Origin: Psychrobacter immobilis
Lineage (GTDB): Bacteria; Pseudomonadota; Gammaproteobacteria; Pseudomonadales; Moraxellaceae
DNA length: 64,000 nucleotides
Direction of reading: 5' to 3'
Assembly: GCF_904846185.1 (NCBI RefSeq)
Contig: NZ_CAJGZQ010000001.1
Coordinates: 155,701 to 219,700, forward strand
The notes beneath the pieces were generated by a model that was not told the origin of the DNA, searched no databases, and saw only the letters and a list, made by a program, of their open reading frames with translations. This document shows, one piece after another, positions 10,070 through 17,980 of the stretch (its first letter is position 1; every line of letters begins with the position of its first letter). The translations under genes were made by a program, and so were the position numbers.

Positions 10070-11269
10070 TTATTGCTCGACACTGGGTAGATAGTCGGTA
10101 TCAGTACGAGTCGCCATGCGCAACCACGCACTACGCGCGCGTGGATTTTGACTGGTTTCAGCTTTGCTTGGACCCACGCGTTTAGGCTTGCTAAAATAAC
10201 GCGGACGATTGGGCGGCATCGGCAAATTCTCATCCTCTGGATATTGCCCTTTGCTATGACGCTGCAAAAACTGCTTGATACGGCGATCTTCTAATGAGTG
10301 AAAACTAATCACTGCTAGCTGCCCGCCTGACTTTAAAATCGGAATGCTTTGTTCTAAAAAGTCGTCAACATCGCCAAGCTCATTGTTAATAAAAATGCGC
10401 ATCGCCTGAAAGCTCTGAGTCGCTGGATGCTTACCGCGCTGCCAATTAGGATGCGCCACTTTAATCACTTCAGCCAATGCCAAAGTAGAGTCATAACTGT
10501 CCATCTGCTTAATAGCACGGGCGATACGGCGACTATGACGCTCTTCGCCAAAATCATAAAGCACATTGGCCAAGGTTTCATCGTCGACTTTTTCTAGCCA
10601 TTCAGCGACCGACTGCCCACGGCTGGTATCCATACGCATATCAACCGCCCCGTCACGCATAAAACTAAAACCACGACTGCCATCATCAATTTGCGGCGAT
10701 GAGATACCCAAATCTGCCATTAAGCCATCAACTTGCATGATACCCATTGCCGCTAGACTATCCGTCAACGTCGCAAAACTATCATGCACCACTTTTACGC
10801 GACTATCGGTATTTGCCAATTCACGCGCGACGCTAATCGCTGTTGGATCTTTATCAAAAACAATCAAGGTTGCATCATCGGCCAACTGACTTAATAGTAG
10901 TCGGCTATGACCACCACGCCCAAAGGTAGCATCAACGTAGACGCCACTCATCTTTAAGCTATTTTGGTTGTCACTGCTTTGTTCTGCATCGTCTGTTTGC
11001 TTAGGTAGCACTTTAACACCCAGCACTGCCGCGACGGTTTCTTGCAATAACACCGCATCATGAACAAAGCTCAATTCATCAGAGCGGGCTTTATCAGTGA
11101 CAGACTCTTGATTCAGCTGATTAGTAGAGTCACTCTCTACCACAAAATCGTTTTCTACAGCAGACAGCTCAGCCGCTGATGCAGCATTAACAGTGGCTAA
11201 AGGAGAATCTATTTTAGAATCTTGCTTAGTATTCGGCGTATTTTTTGGCTTATTATTCAATATGGACAC
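10070..11269 (-). CDS. rsmH: 16S rRNA (cytosine-N4)-methyltransferase
   Basis: RsmH methylates N4 of C1402 in 16S rRNA. Family signatures are HDAVLLQETV, YVDATFGRGGHS (SAM loop), GLMADLGISSPQID, RGFSFMRDGAVDMRMD and VISFHSLEDRRIK. At 399 aa it exceeds the usual 310 or so by an acidic, low-complexity N-terminal tail of about 65 residues. The start is GTG with only a weak ribosome site, and I see no in-frame start nearer the conserved core. It is the first gene of the cluster; there is no mraZ upstream, and gltX diverges from it. Confidence 0.95.
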   Translation of the reverse strand: MSILNNKPKNTPNTKQDSKIDSPLATVNAASAAELSAVENDFVVESDSTNQLNQESVTDKARSDELSFVHDAVLLQETVAAVLGVKVLPKQTDDAEQSSDNQNSLKMSGVYVDATFGRGGHSRLLLSQLADDATLIVFDKDPTAISVARELANTDSRVKVVHDSFATLTDSLAAMGIMQVDGLMADLGISSPQIDDGSRGFSFMRDGAVDMRMDTSRGQSVAEWLEKVDDETLANVLYDFGEERHSRRIARAIKQMDSYDSTLALAEVIKVAHPNWQRGKHPATQSFQAMRIFINNELGDVDDFLEQSIPILKSGGQLAVISFHSLEDRRIKQFLQRHSKGQYPEDENLPMPPNRPRYFSKPKRVGPSKAETSQNPRARSAWLRMATRTDTDYLPSVEQ

Positions 11270-11587
11270 AAACGACTCAGTAGATGATGACCATTTTGGT
11301 CAGTAAGAGTGAAAAATCAGATGAAAATAAACAAGTTATGACTTGTCTAACATTATTATCGCAAGGATACACGGGTAGTCAAGCGCTAGACGGGCATTTC
11401 GTTAAAAATATTCCATCTCTCTGTTATACTAGCGCTATATTTTACGCTATTTTTCTACATTGACGGCTATTGTTTCATCCGTATTTTTTATTCAAACTTG
11501 TCATTCATATTTATCATTAGCATTTTTCACTGCTATTTTTTCATTTTTCACTGCCATATTCATTAACTAGCCTATTCTGAGAATTTT
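11270..11587. promoter_or_regulatory. Divergent rsmH/gltX intergenic region
   Basis: This 318-bp region must carry both promoters. It is AT-rich and contains TATACT and TATATT boxes around 11424-11444 that could serve as -10 elements. A short direct repeat starting CATTTTTCACTGC occurs twice, at 11521-11537 and 11542-11558 (15 of 17 bases identical). No gene is visible and mraZ is absent. Confidence 0.4.
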
Positions 11588-13117
11588 ATGATGCAATCAT
11601 CGACTTCAAATAACAGCACACGCCCTGTCCGTACCCGTATTGCGCCATCGCCTACTGGCTTTCCGCATGTCGGCACCGCTTATATTGCCCTATTTAATTT
11701 AGCTTTTGCTAAAGCCCACGGCGGCGAATTTATTTTGCGTATCGAAGACACGGATCAAACGCGCTCAACCGAACAATCTGAAAAAATGATTTTGGATGCG
11801 CTGCGTTGGGTCGGTCTCGACTGGGCGGAAGGTCCAGATATTGGTGGCCCGCACGCGCCTTATCGTCAGAGTGAGCGTAGTGATATTTATAAAAAGCACG
11901 CCGAACAGCTCATAGAAAACGACCATGCGTTTCGCTGCTTTTGTACCAGTGAAGAGCTCGATGCCATGCGTGCTGCTCAAATGGCCAATGGTGAAACGCC
12001 ACGTTATGACGGTCGCTGTGCCCATTTAGCCCCTGAGAAAACTGCGCAATTGGTCAGTGAGGGCAAACCGCATGTCATTCGTATGCGTGTGCCTACCGAA
12101 GGCGTCTGTCAAGTACATGACATGTTACGCGGTACGGTTGAGATTCCTTGGACACAAGTCGACATGCAAGTGCTGCTAAAAACCGACGGCATGCCGACTT
12201 ATCATTTAGCCAACGTTGTCGATGACCATTTAATGGACATCAGCCATGTGTTGCGTGGTGAAGAGTGGCTGAACTCTGCGCCCAAGCACCAGCTGCTTTA
12301 TGAGTATTTTGGTTGGGAGATGCCGGTGCTTTGCCATATGCCACTGCTGCGTAACCCAGACAAATCAAAACTGTCTAAGCGTAAAAACCCAACCTCTATC
12401 ACCTATTATCGTGATGCAGGCGTGCTGCCTGAGGCGCTGCTCAACTACCTCGGTCGTATGGGCTACTCTATGCCTGACGAAGCTGAACAGTTTACCCTAG
12501 AAGAAATGATTGGTAGTTTTGATATTCAGCGTGTGTCCCTTGGCGGCCCTATCTTCGATATCGAAAAACTGAACTGGCTCAACGCAGAATGGTTGCGTGC
12601 GCTTACTCCTGAACAGTTAAAAAATAAAATCCTCGATTGGGCAAATAACAGTGATAAGCTGACGGCTATCGCAGCGGCGATTCAGCCTCGTATTGAGCTG
12701 TTATCTGATGCAGTTAATTGGGGTGGTTTCTATTTCCAGAACTTACCTAATATCAATGCTGAGAGCTTTACCCATAAATCACTCACTCCTGAGCAAATTA
12801 CTGAGATGCTGCAACTGGCGCTTTGGCAGCTAGAAACCTTGCCAACGTGGTCAGAAGAAAATATCTACGCCACCCTAAAAGGTCTTGCCGCTCACCTCGA
12901 TATCAAGATGCGTGATTTTATGGCACCGTTCTTCATTGCTATCGCTGGCAGCACCTCATCGACGCCAGTCATGAATTCTATGGCAATCATCGGCGCTGAT
13001 ATGACGTTGACTCGCTTGCGTCATGCGATTGATGTACTAGGCGGCTTGGGTAAAAAGAAGCTGAAAAAACTTGAGAAACAAGCGGCTGAATTACCAGATT
13101 TTTTAGCGGCTGAATAG
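11588..13117 (+). CDS. gltX: Glutamyl-tRNA synthetase
   Basis: This class I enzyme charges tRNA-Glu. The HIGH-type motif appears as [13 protein letters not shown] near the N-terminus, and the second ATP-binding motif is KLSKRK. At 509 aa it is slightly longer than the usual 470-490. Two adjacent ATG codons open the frame and either could be used. The gene diverges from rsmH and ends at a strong terminator. A tRNA-Glu gene, its substrate, lies 2.8 kb downstream. Confidence 0.97.
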   Translation: MMQSSTSNNSTRPVRTRIAPSPTGFPHVGTAYIALFNLAFAKAHGGEFILRIEDTDQTRSTEQSEKMILDALRWVGLDWAEGPDIGGPHAPYRQSERSDIYKKHAEQLIENDHAFRCFCTSEELDAMRAAQMANGETPRYDGRCAHLAPEKTAQLVSEGKPHVIRMRVPTEGVCQVHDMLRGTVEIPWTQVDMQVLLKTDGMPTYHLANVVDDHLMDISHVLRGEEWLNSAPKHQLLYEYFGWEMPVLCHMPLLRNPDKSKLSKRKNPTSITYYRDAGVLPEALLNYLGRMGYSMPDEAEQFTLEEMIGSFDIQRVSLGGPIFDIEKLNWLNAEWLRALTPEQLKNKILDWANNSDKLTAIAAAIQPRIELLSDAVNWGGFYFQNLPNINAESFTHKSLTPEQITEMLQLALWQLETLPTWSEENIYATLKGLAAHLDIKMRDFMAPFFIAIAGSTSSTPVMNSMAIIGADMTLTRLRHAIDVLGGLGKKKLKKLEKQAAELPDFLAAE

Positions 13118-13132
13118 TTTATAAATACTATT

Positions 13133-13173
13133 AAAGCTACCCTAGTCACTATACGATTGGGGTAGCTTTTTTT
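13133..13173 (+). terminator. gltX terminator
   Basis: AAAGCTACCC pairs perfectly with GGGTAGCTTT across a 17-base loop and is followed by a T run. It leaves only 34 bp before the NACHT gene. Confidence 0.88.
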
Positions 13174-13207
13174 AACAAAAATTTATTTAGAATATAGGTG
13201 ATGTTTT

Positions 13208-14974
13208 ATGGTCGTTACAGCCGCTGTACTAGCTACCTTATTAAAAGACCCCCTAACTAAGGCTTTCAGTTGGACATTTATCGAAGCACTGAAAGGCACT
13301 CGCAATCAAAATATAGAAAATTCGCTCAAAACCCTTTCTACTAGAATAATTGAAGTAGTTAAGGTAAAGACCATCTACAAGGGCGATAAAAGTATTGATT
13401 TACATGAGTTCTATGTACCAACTAGAGTTAACAATGTTGGTACTAGAATTGAGTGTATATCAGACATAGATAGTCAATCCATTGTACTTGAAGGTACAGT
13501 TGGGCAAGGAAAGTCTATATTTATGCGTTACTTGACATATCAAGAAGCGCGTCAAAGTAAGAGGGTTCCAATTTTCTTTGAACTTCGTAGATTAGACGAT
13601 AATCAGAGCTTAGAAGAAGCGATTAGTTTAACAATAAATAATTGGATACATTTATTCTCTAAAGAACACTTTGTAAAAATTGCTGAGAGCGGCAACTTGG
13701 TGTTATTTCTTGACGGCTTTGATGAGCTACCTCATGAAACAGTTAAGAGGTTATTAAATGAAATTGAGGGATGGTGTGAACGTTATCCTGACATGCAATT
13801 GATTATCAGTGCAAGACCTGAATCTGAGATTCAAAAATCAAACTACTTTAAGGTTTACAAGCTTTCAAGCTATCGATTTCATGAGCAGTCTAAATTAATA
13901 GATAAATTAGTTGAAGAAGAAAAAAGCCGAGAAATTCTCAAACAGGCTATTAAAGATAGTACTCATGAAATTAAAGAGTTATTAACGACACCGTTGATGG
14001 TAACACTCTTTGTGATGACATACCGTGCATTATCAGATATACCAAAAAGTCAGTCTGAGTTCTATAAAGCACTGTTCTCTGTTTTGACATCGCGTCATGA
14101 TAAAACAAAGCCAGGTTATAAAAGACAACTTAGCTGTAATTTAAACGAATCACAGTTGCAAGGAGTTTTTGAAGAATTTTGCTACCTGACAGGTAATAAA
14201 AATAAGCTAATTCTTAGTTATGATGAAGCTATCGAAATAATTGAAAAATGTTTGGTTAATCAAAAAATTGGAGGTAGCCCTACAGATGTAATTGAGGATT
14301 TCTCTAAGGTAGTATGTTTATTACTTAAAGATGGATTAAACTACTCTTTTGTACATAAAAGCATTCAAGAATACTTTTATGCCAGTTTTATTTCGAAAAA
14401 ACCTGAACGAGCACAAGAGAAATTTTACTTAGAGTATTCAAAAAATATTCATTTATTTTACAAAATAAAAGAGGCAATTCAGTTCTTAAAGGAAGCTAGT
14501 AAATATAATTACTATAAATACTTTAGGCTACCTGTTATTGAAGAGTATATAGAGTTCTACCAAATAAGAAAAAACAGCAACACCATTCTTGATAACTTAC
14601 TGATTCATAAAATTTCCAACAATGAGTTAGAAATTCTTCTAGATGATAAAGGTGAAATACAATCTGGATTCTTTTGTGCTCCTAGAAGAATAGAGAATCT
14701 ATTAGGCACATATATTAAAGAGTTAATAATTGGAGACAACAAGAATTTTACTAGACTTGGCTATGGTAGAGTTGATGTTAAAAATGTGACTGATAAACAT
14801 TTTAAAATCGAAGGTTTTGAGAAAATAGAATGCCATTTAGACGAAGTTAGCTTAGAGAAATTAACGAAAGAAACACTTGAAATAGGCAATGAAATTATAA
14901 ATAACCGTGAAGAAATAATAAACTATATTAACCAGCAAGACGATATTGATATTGATGTAAGTGACCTCATGTGA
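13208..14974 (+). CDS. NACHT-domain NTPase, candidate bacterial NLR-like (bNACHT) defence protein
   Basis: The 588-aa protein has a short helical N-terminus (1-80), then a NACHT STAND-type NTPase: Walker A GTVGQGKS at 96-103, extended Walker B LVLFLDGFDELP at 164-175 and a sensor-like IISARPE at 199-205. The segment FVHKSIQEYFYASF fits the winged-helix region that usually follows a NACHT domain. No LRR, WD40 or TPR repeats and no recognisable nuclease, protease or TIR domain are seen; a polar C-terminal domain of about 130 residues ends in an acidic tail. Bacterial NACHT proteins of this compact plan include experimentally shown anti-phage proteins, so defence is inferred by family. By eye the gene is much richer in AT than gltX. 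It begins 34 bp after the gltX terminator, with AGGTG 8 bases before the ATG. Confidence 0.85.
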   Translation: MVVTAAVLATLLKDPLTKAFSWTFIEALKGTRNQNIENSLKTLSTRIIEVVKVKTIYKGDKSIDLHEFYVPTRVNNVGTRIECISDIDSQSIVLEGTVGQGKSIFMRYLTYQEARQSKRVPIFFELRRLDDNQSLEEAISLTINNWIHLFSKEHFVKIAESGNLVLFLDGFDELPHETVKRLLNEIEGWCERYPDMQLIISARPESEIQKSNYFKVYKLSSYRFHEQSKLIDKLVEEEKSREILKQAIKDSTHEIKELLTTPLMVTLFVMTYRALSDIPKSQSEFYKALFSVLTSRHDKTKPGYKRQLSCNLNESQLQGVFEEFCYLTGNKNKLILSYDEAIEIIEKCLVNQKIGGSPTDVIEDFSKVVCLLLKDGLNYSFVHKSIQEYFYASFISKKPERAQEKFYLEYSKNIHLFYKIKEAIQFLKEASKYNYYKYFRLPVIEEYIEFYQIRKNSNTILDNLLIHKISNNELEILLDDKGEIQSGFFCAPRRIENLLGTYIKELIIGDNKNFTRLGYGRVDVKNVTDKHFKIEGFEKIECHLDEVSLEKLTKETLEIGNEIINNREEIINYINQQDDIDIDVSDLM

Positions 14975-14994
14975 AAATAGCAATTAATTTATAA

Positions 14995-15147
14995 CTAGGC
15001 CATGTCAAAATAGCTATAGCGTGAACTGACATAATTCTTAGCAGATAATGAGTAGCACAAGAAAGTCTCTAAGCCACGTTCAAGCATATAACCTTGACAT
15101 TCAAATACATGACTTTTCGATACCGTAATATTTTTCTTAGTTAGCAC
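14995..15147 (-). other. Short unassigned open frame, possible gene remnant
   Basis: On the minus strand a frame opening at GTG 15147 encodes about 50 residues and ends in TAG; the open frame continues upstream of the GTG without a stop to about 15212, inside the start of the next gene. The peptide includes CQGYMLERGLETFLC and looks protein-like rather than random, but I do not recognise it. It could be the 3' end of a lost gene, such as a transposase, or chance. Confidence 0.2.
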
Positions 15148-15191
15148 TACTACTACCCTACTACTATTAAACACCTTAATTGGAAATAAAT

Positions 15192-15557
15192 ATGGCCGCC
15201 AAGACCGTCACGATAGAAAGTAAAGATTATGTCTTTAACACCCTGAAAGAAGCGCAGAATTACTACGACGCCATCGTAAAAGAGCTTTATGATGCAAAAC
15301 TTACCCTGACAAAAGGACAAGATTTTGAAGACTTAAAGTGGATATACAGCACCTACTGTCAATATACCAAGCAAAATGTAGATAAACTAATCGATTCTGA
15401 CATCATTGGCGTCAAAGGTATCAGCACAGTACAACAAAAAGGGGGACAATATATCCCCACAGAATGTTGTGCCATTATTTTTTCAGATGGCAGCGAAGAA
15501 GAGTTTTTCACCGATAAAGCTATCAAAGAGATCTCTCTTAAGCAAAATCCACGCTAA
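15192..15557 (+). CDS. DCL/DUF3223-like small protein
   Basis: A 121-aa protein. The pattern of a helical N-terminus, LTKGQDFEDLKWIYSTYC, then GVKGIS, a glycine pair, and a C-terminal IIFSDGSEEEFFTDKAIKEI resembles the DCL/DUF3223 domain, known from plant plastid rRNA-processing DCL proteins and from uncharacterised bacterial proteins. No signal peptide or membrane segment is seen. I use the ATG at 15192; the TTG at 15180 is possible but less likely. It stands alone between the NACHT gene and tRNA-Ala, in AT-rich DNA, and its function is not known. Confidence 0.6.
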   Translation: MAAKTVTIESKDYVFNTLKEAQNYYDAIVKELYDAKLTLTKGQDFEDLKWIYSTYCQYTKQNVDKLIDSDIIGVKGISTVQQKGGQYIPTECCAIIFSDGSEEEFFTDKAIKEISLKQNPR

Positions 15558-15633
15558 TTTGGGCTTATTAAGTAACTAAAATAGCTTTAAACGCTTTTTT
15601 TCAAATATTTATGCATTATTTTTAAAATAGTAG

Positions 15634-15662
15634 TTGACAGGACTGCCGGTCTTGCATAAAAT
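15634..15662 (+). promoter_or_regulatory. Sigma-70 promoter of tRNA-Ala
   Basis: TTGACA at 15634-15639 and TAAAAT at 15657-15662 are separated by exactly 17 bp, which is close to the sigma-70 consensus. Transcription would start about 10 bases before the tRNA. Confidence 0.85.
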
Positions 15663-15679
15663 ATGCACACTCTTAGCGA

Positions 15680-15755
15680 GGGGCTATAGCTCAGTTGGTA
15701 GAGCACTTGCATGGCATGCAAGGGGTCAACGGTTCGACTCCGTTTAGCTCCACCA
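15680..15755 (+). tRNA. tRNA-Ala (anticodon GGC)
   Basis: The 76-nt gene folds as a complete cloverleaf. The acceptor stem starts GGGGCTA and pairs with TAGCTCC; the anticodon stem CTTGC/GCAAG holds the loop ATGGCAT, giving anticodon GGC. The T arm contains GGTTCGACTCC. The CCA end is encoded. Confidence 0.97.
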
Positions 15756-15902
15756 TACTATTTATTGCAACGCTCAGTACTACTGAAACGTAACCATAAA
15801 TACTCGCTAGTAGGACGATATCAGCACCTAGGCAATGCTTATTTATTAAGCTATCTGATATTGTGAAGTACCGTTGTAACCATTGGTTATAACACTCTAT
15901 GC

Positions 15903-15978
15903 GTCCCCATCGTCTAGAGGCCTAGGACACCGCCCTTTCACGGCGGTAACGGGGGTTCGAATCCCCCTGGGGACGCCA
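15903..15978 (+). tRNA. tRNA-Glu (anticodon TTC)
   Basis: The 76-nt gene has acceptor strands GTCCCCA and TGGGGAC, an anticodon stem CCGCC/GGCGG around CTTTCAC (anticodon TTC), and a T arm GGGGGTTCGAATCCCCC. CCA is encoded. It lies 147 bp after tRNA-Ala and may be co-transcribed with it, ending at the terminator at 16041. Confidence 0.97.
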
Positions 15979-16040
15979 CTATTCGGCGTCACTTGTTAGC
16001 ACTTTTGCTTAGCATCAGGTTAGACTAATAAGCGAACAAT

Positions 16041-16079
16041 AAAAAAGCCCAGTCATCATACGGTGACTGGGCTTTTTTA
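16041..16079. terminator. Terminator after the tRNA pair
   Basis: AAAAAAGCCCAGTCA pairs with TGACTGGGCTTTTTT around a short loop. A-tract and T-tract flanks make it work on both strands, ending the tRNA transcript and the minus-strand SH3 gene. Confidence 0.9.
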
Positions 16080-16138
16080 TGTCTATTGGTTTTGTTATAT
16101 CCAGTTCATTATGGTTTGGATAAGCTGAAATTAATATA

Positions 16139-16438
16139 TCAACGATCATAACAAGAGACAAACTCTCTAATCGCCCAGCCCCAATGCCTGTATTCGCCCT
16201 TGTAATAGCCTTCTAAATATACCCACGGACGGTTTTTATTATCATAAGTGGTATCTGTGATATACACTTCGCGATCATTACGCAGCTTATTAATAACCTT
16301 GCCATTAGGCTCGTCGCGAATGTTTAGTGGAGTACCCGTCGGATCTGTTACTTTGCAAACTCTCTCGGCATGCGCGGCATTTATCCCAACAGTCGTGGCC
16401 AAAACAGATACAGCAATGGTATAAGCCAAACGTTTCAT
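16139..16438 (-). CDS. Secreted SH3-domain protein
   Basis: A 99-aa protein with a clear signal peptide (MKRLAYTIAV start, cleavage likely after AHA at residues about 22-24). The mature part contains LNIRDEPNGKVINKL, the hallmark of a bacterial SH3 (SH3b) domain, and WGWAIREFV at its end. Two cysteines (CKV near the N-terminus and SCYDR at the end) could form a disulfide in the periplasm. Such small single-SH3 proteins are common, and their ligand is usually unknown; binding to cell wall or a partner protein is only a guess. It is monocistronic. Confidence 0.75.
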   Translation of the reverse strand: MKRLAYTIAVSVLATTVGINAAHAERVCKVTDPTGTPLNIRDEPNGKVINKLRNDREVYITDTTYDNKNRPWVYLEGYYKGEYRHWGWAIREFVSCYDR

Positions 16439-16722
16439 CTCAAATCCTCATTATCAACAAATGTCTTATTAATCTCTGATATCTTATCAGAGTTCACATT
16501 GCGGTATCTGCGATTTTATAAGATATTTACGTTTTATTGATTTTGATAAAGAGTTAAGCCATAACCTGCATTATAGTTTTTAATATCAGTATTTATTGAA
16601 TGATTTATTCTATTGCCAACCCTTACGATCCTCGCTACCATCAATCCTATAAGGATTTTATAGAATGTATAAATACTTTATAACATACAAACTTTTAGGC
16701 TTAACACAAGGACGTTTTAACC

Positions 16723-17376
16723 ATGTTCGGGATTGAGAACTATCTAGGGTTTATCATGGCAGCTATTTTGTTAAACCTGACCCCAGGCACGGACAGCATG
16801 TACATCATTACCCGTAGTATTTCGCAGGGGCAAACGGCAGGGTTTTATTCTGTGTTGGGTATTACTTCAGGCATTTTGGTGCATACGCTACTGGCTTCGC
16901 TAGGATTGTCCGTGTTGCTGGCTAACTCCCCTACGGCATTTATGCTCGTAAAATATATTGGTGCCAGCTATTTGTGCTATCTAGGCGTCAAAATGCTCAT
17001 AAGTAAACAACAGCCTTTGATAGCCGCGAGTTTGCAGGATGACGAGAAACCAAAGCCCGTTCAGCCTTTAGATCACTGGCAGATATATAAGCAAGGTGTG
17101 CTCACCAATACCTTTAATCCAAAAGTCGCATTATTCTTTTTGGCGTTCTTCCCTCAGTTTATCGATGCCAGTTATGCTCATAGCATGGTGTCGTTCGTCA
17201 TTTTAGGACTGACCTTTGCTGTCACTGGCTTTATATGGTGCTTATGCTTAGCATTATTGGCGTCAAAATTCAGTGAAAATCTGAGAAAAAAGCCCTCTAT
17301 CGAAGCCATTTTAAACAAGATAAGCGGTGTGGTATTTATTGGCTTAGGAATTAGGCTGTTGACTGAGAAGGGTTGA
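16723..17376 (+). CDS. LysE/RhtB family amino-acid exporter
   Basis: The 217-aa integral membrane protein shows LysE-family features: NLTPGTDSMYIITRSISQG near the N-terminus, YIGASYLCYLGVKML in the centre, and GVLTNTFNPKVALFFLAFFPQF. Six hydrophobic segments are predicted. The family exports amino acids such as lysine, arginine, homoserine or threonine by proton antiport; the substrate here cannot be read from sequence. AAGGA precedes the ATG. A small unknown gene follows after 32 bp and could share the transcript. Confidence 0.88.
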   Translation: MFGIENYLGFIMAAILLNLTPGTDSMYIITRSISQGQTAGFYSVLGITSGILVHTLLASLGLSVLLANSPTAFMLVKYIGASYLCYLGVKMLISKQQPLIAASLQDDEKPKPVQPLDHWQIYKQGVLTNTFNPKVALFFLAFFPQFIDASYAHSMVSFVILGLTFAVTGFIWCLCLALLASKFSENLRKKPSIEAILNKISGVVFIGLGIRLLTEKG

Positions 17377-17408
17377 AACCATTGGAATAAATAGCAGAGG
17401 AAATAATC

Positions 17409-17867
17409 ATGAACGATGATACTAAGCAAAAAATCACTTTATTACTTGAAGAGTTAATTAATACTCCATGCTCAGAGTCAAGGCAAGTAGCAATAAAGCA
17501 TGAACTAGACAAACTGTCTCCTGACCCATTTTGGAGTGACTATATATTCTGGAGTGATGAATATGTAAACGAAGACTTAAGTATCCATTATGAGAAATTT
17601 TTTGATAAAATTTCTGAGTATCCAAATTCTCATGAGTATAAAACAAAAAGTCGCATTTTAGAGTTGGCTCAAAAACTTGTCATTAGAGATTTTTCTGAAA
17701 TTAGTGAAGGTGATATCGTAAATGAAATCAATGAACTGTCTCCTGATATCAGTTGGACGAATTATCTTTTTGTCGATAAGACCTGCTTAAACAATGACGG
17801 CAGTATCAATAAAGAAGCATTCTTAAATAAAGTATTTAAGGAGAGCTGGAATGAAAACTTTAGATAG
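17409..17867 (+). CDS. Unknown cytoplasmic protein made of two copies of one module
   Basis: A 152-aa acidic protein with no signal peptide or membrane segment that I do not recognise. Residues about 8-68 and 80-143 are related: each has a helix of LLEEL or ELAQKL type, then ELDKLSPDPFWSDYIFW in copy one and EINELSPDISWTNYLFV in copy two, then an acidic loop and a second helix ending FFDKI or FLNKV. This is an internal duplication. It follows the LysE gene by 32 bp with AGAGGAAA upstream of the ATG, and ends at a bidirectional terminator. Base composition is AT-rich, as in nearby accessory genes. Confidence 0.7.
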   Translation: MNDDTKQKITLLLEELINTPCSESRQVAIKHELDKLSPDPFWSDYIFWSDEYVNEDLSIHYEKFFDKISEYPNSHEYKTKSRILELAQKLVIRDFSEISEGDIVNEINELSPDISWTNYLFVDKTCLNNDGSINKEAFLNKVFKESWNENFR

Positions 17868-17915
17868 TTCATTGAAATAGATTTGCAGATACGTGCTTCC
17901 CTTTTCCCAAATAAT

Positions 17916-17957
17916 AAAAAAGCCCAATCCCCTACTTTGACTGGGATTGGGCTTTTT
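17916..17957. terminator. Bidirectional terminator between the duplicated-module gene and acnA
   Basis: AAAAAGCCCAATCCC pairs with GGGATTGGGCTTTTT, a 15-bp perfect stem with a 12-base loop, placed between converging genes. Confidence 0.92.
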
Positions 17958-17980
17958 ATCATTCTAAGCTCAATTGACTA

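Noticed and set aside
15146..15168. ACTACT repeats resembling a small array
   Set aside because: It is a short simple-sequence run of about 23 bp; no spacers, so not a CRISPR.
15680..15978. tRNA genes as the attachment site of an integrative element
   Set aside because: I found no integrase and no duplicated tRNA 3' end in the window, so integration is not supported.
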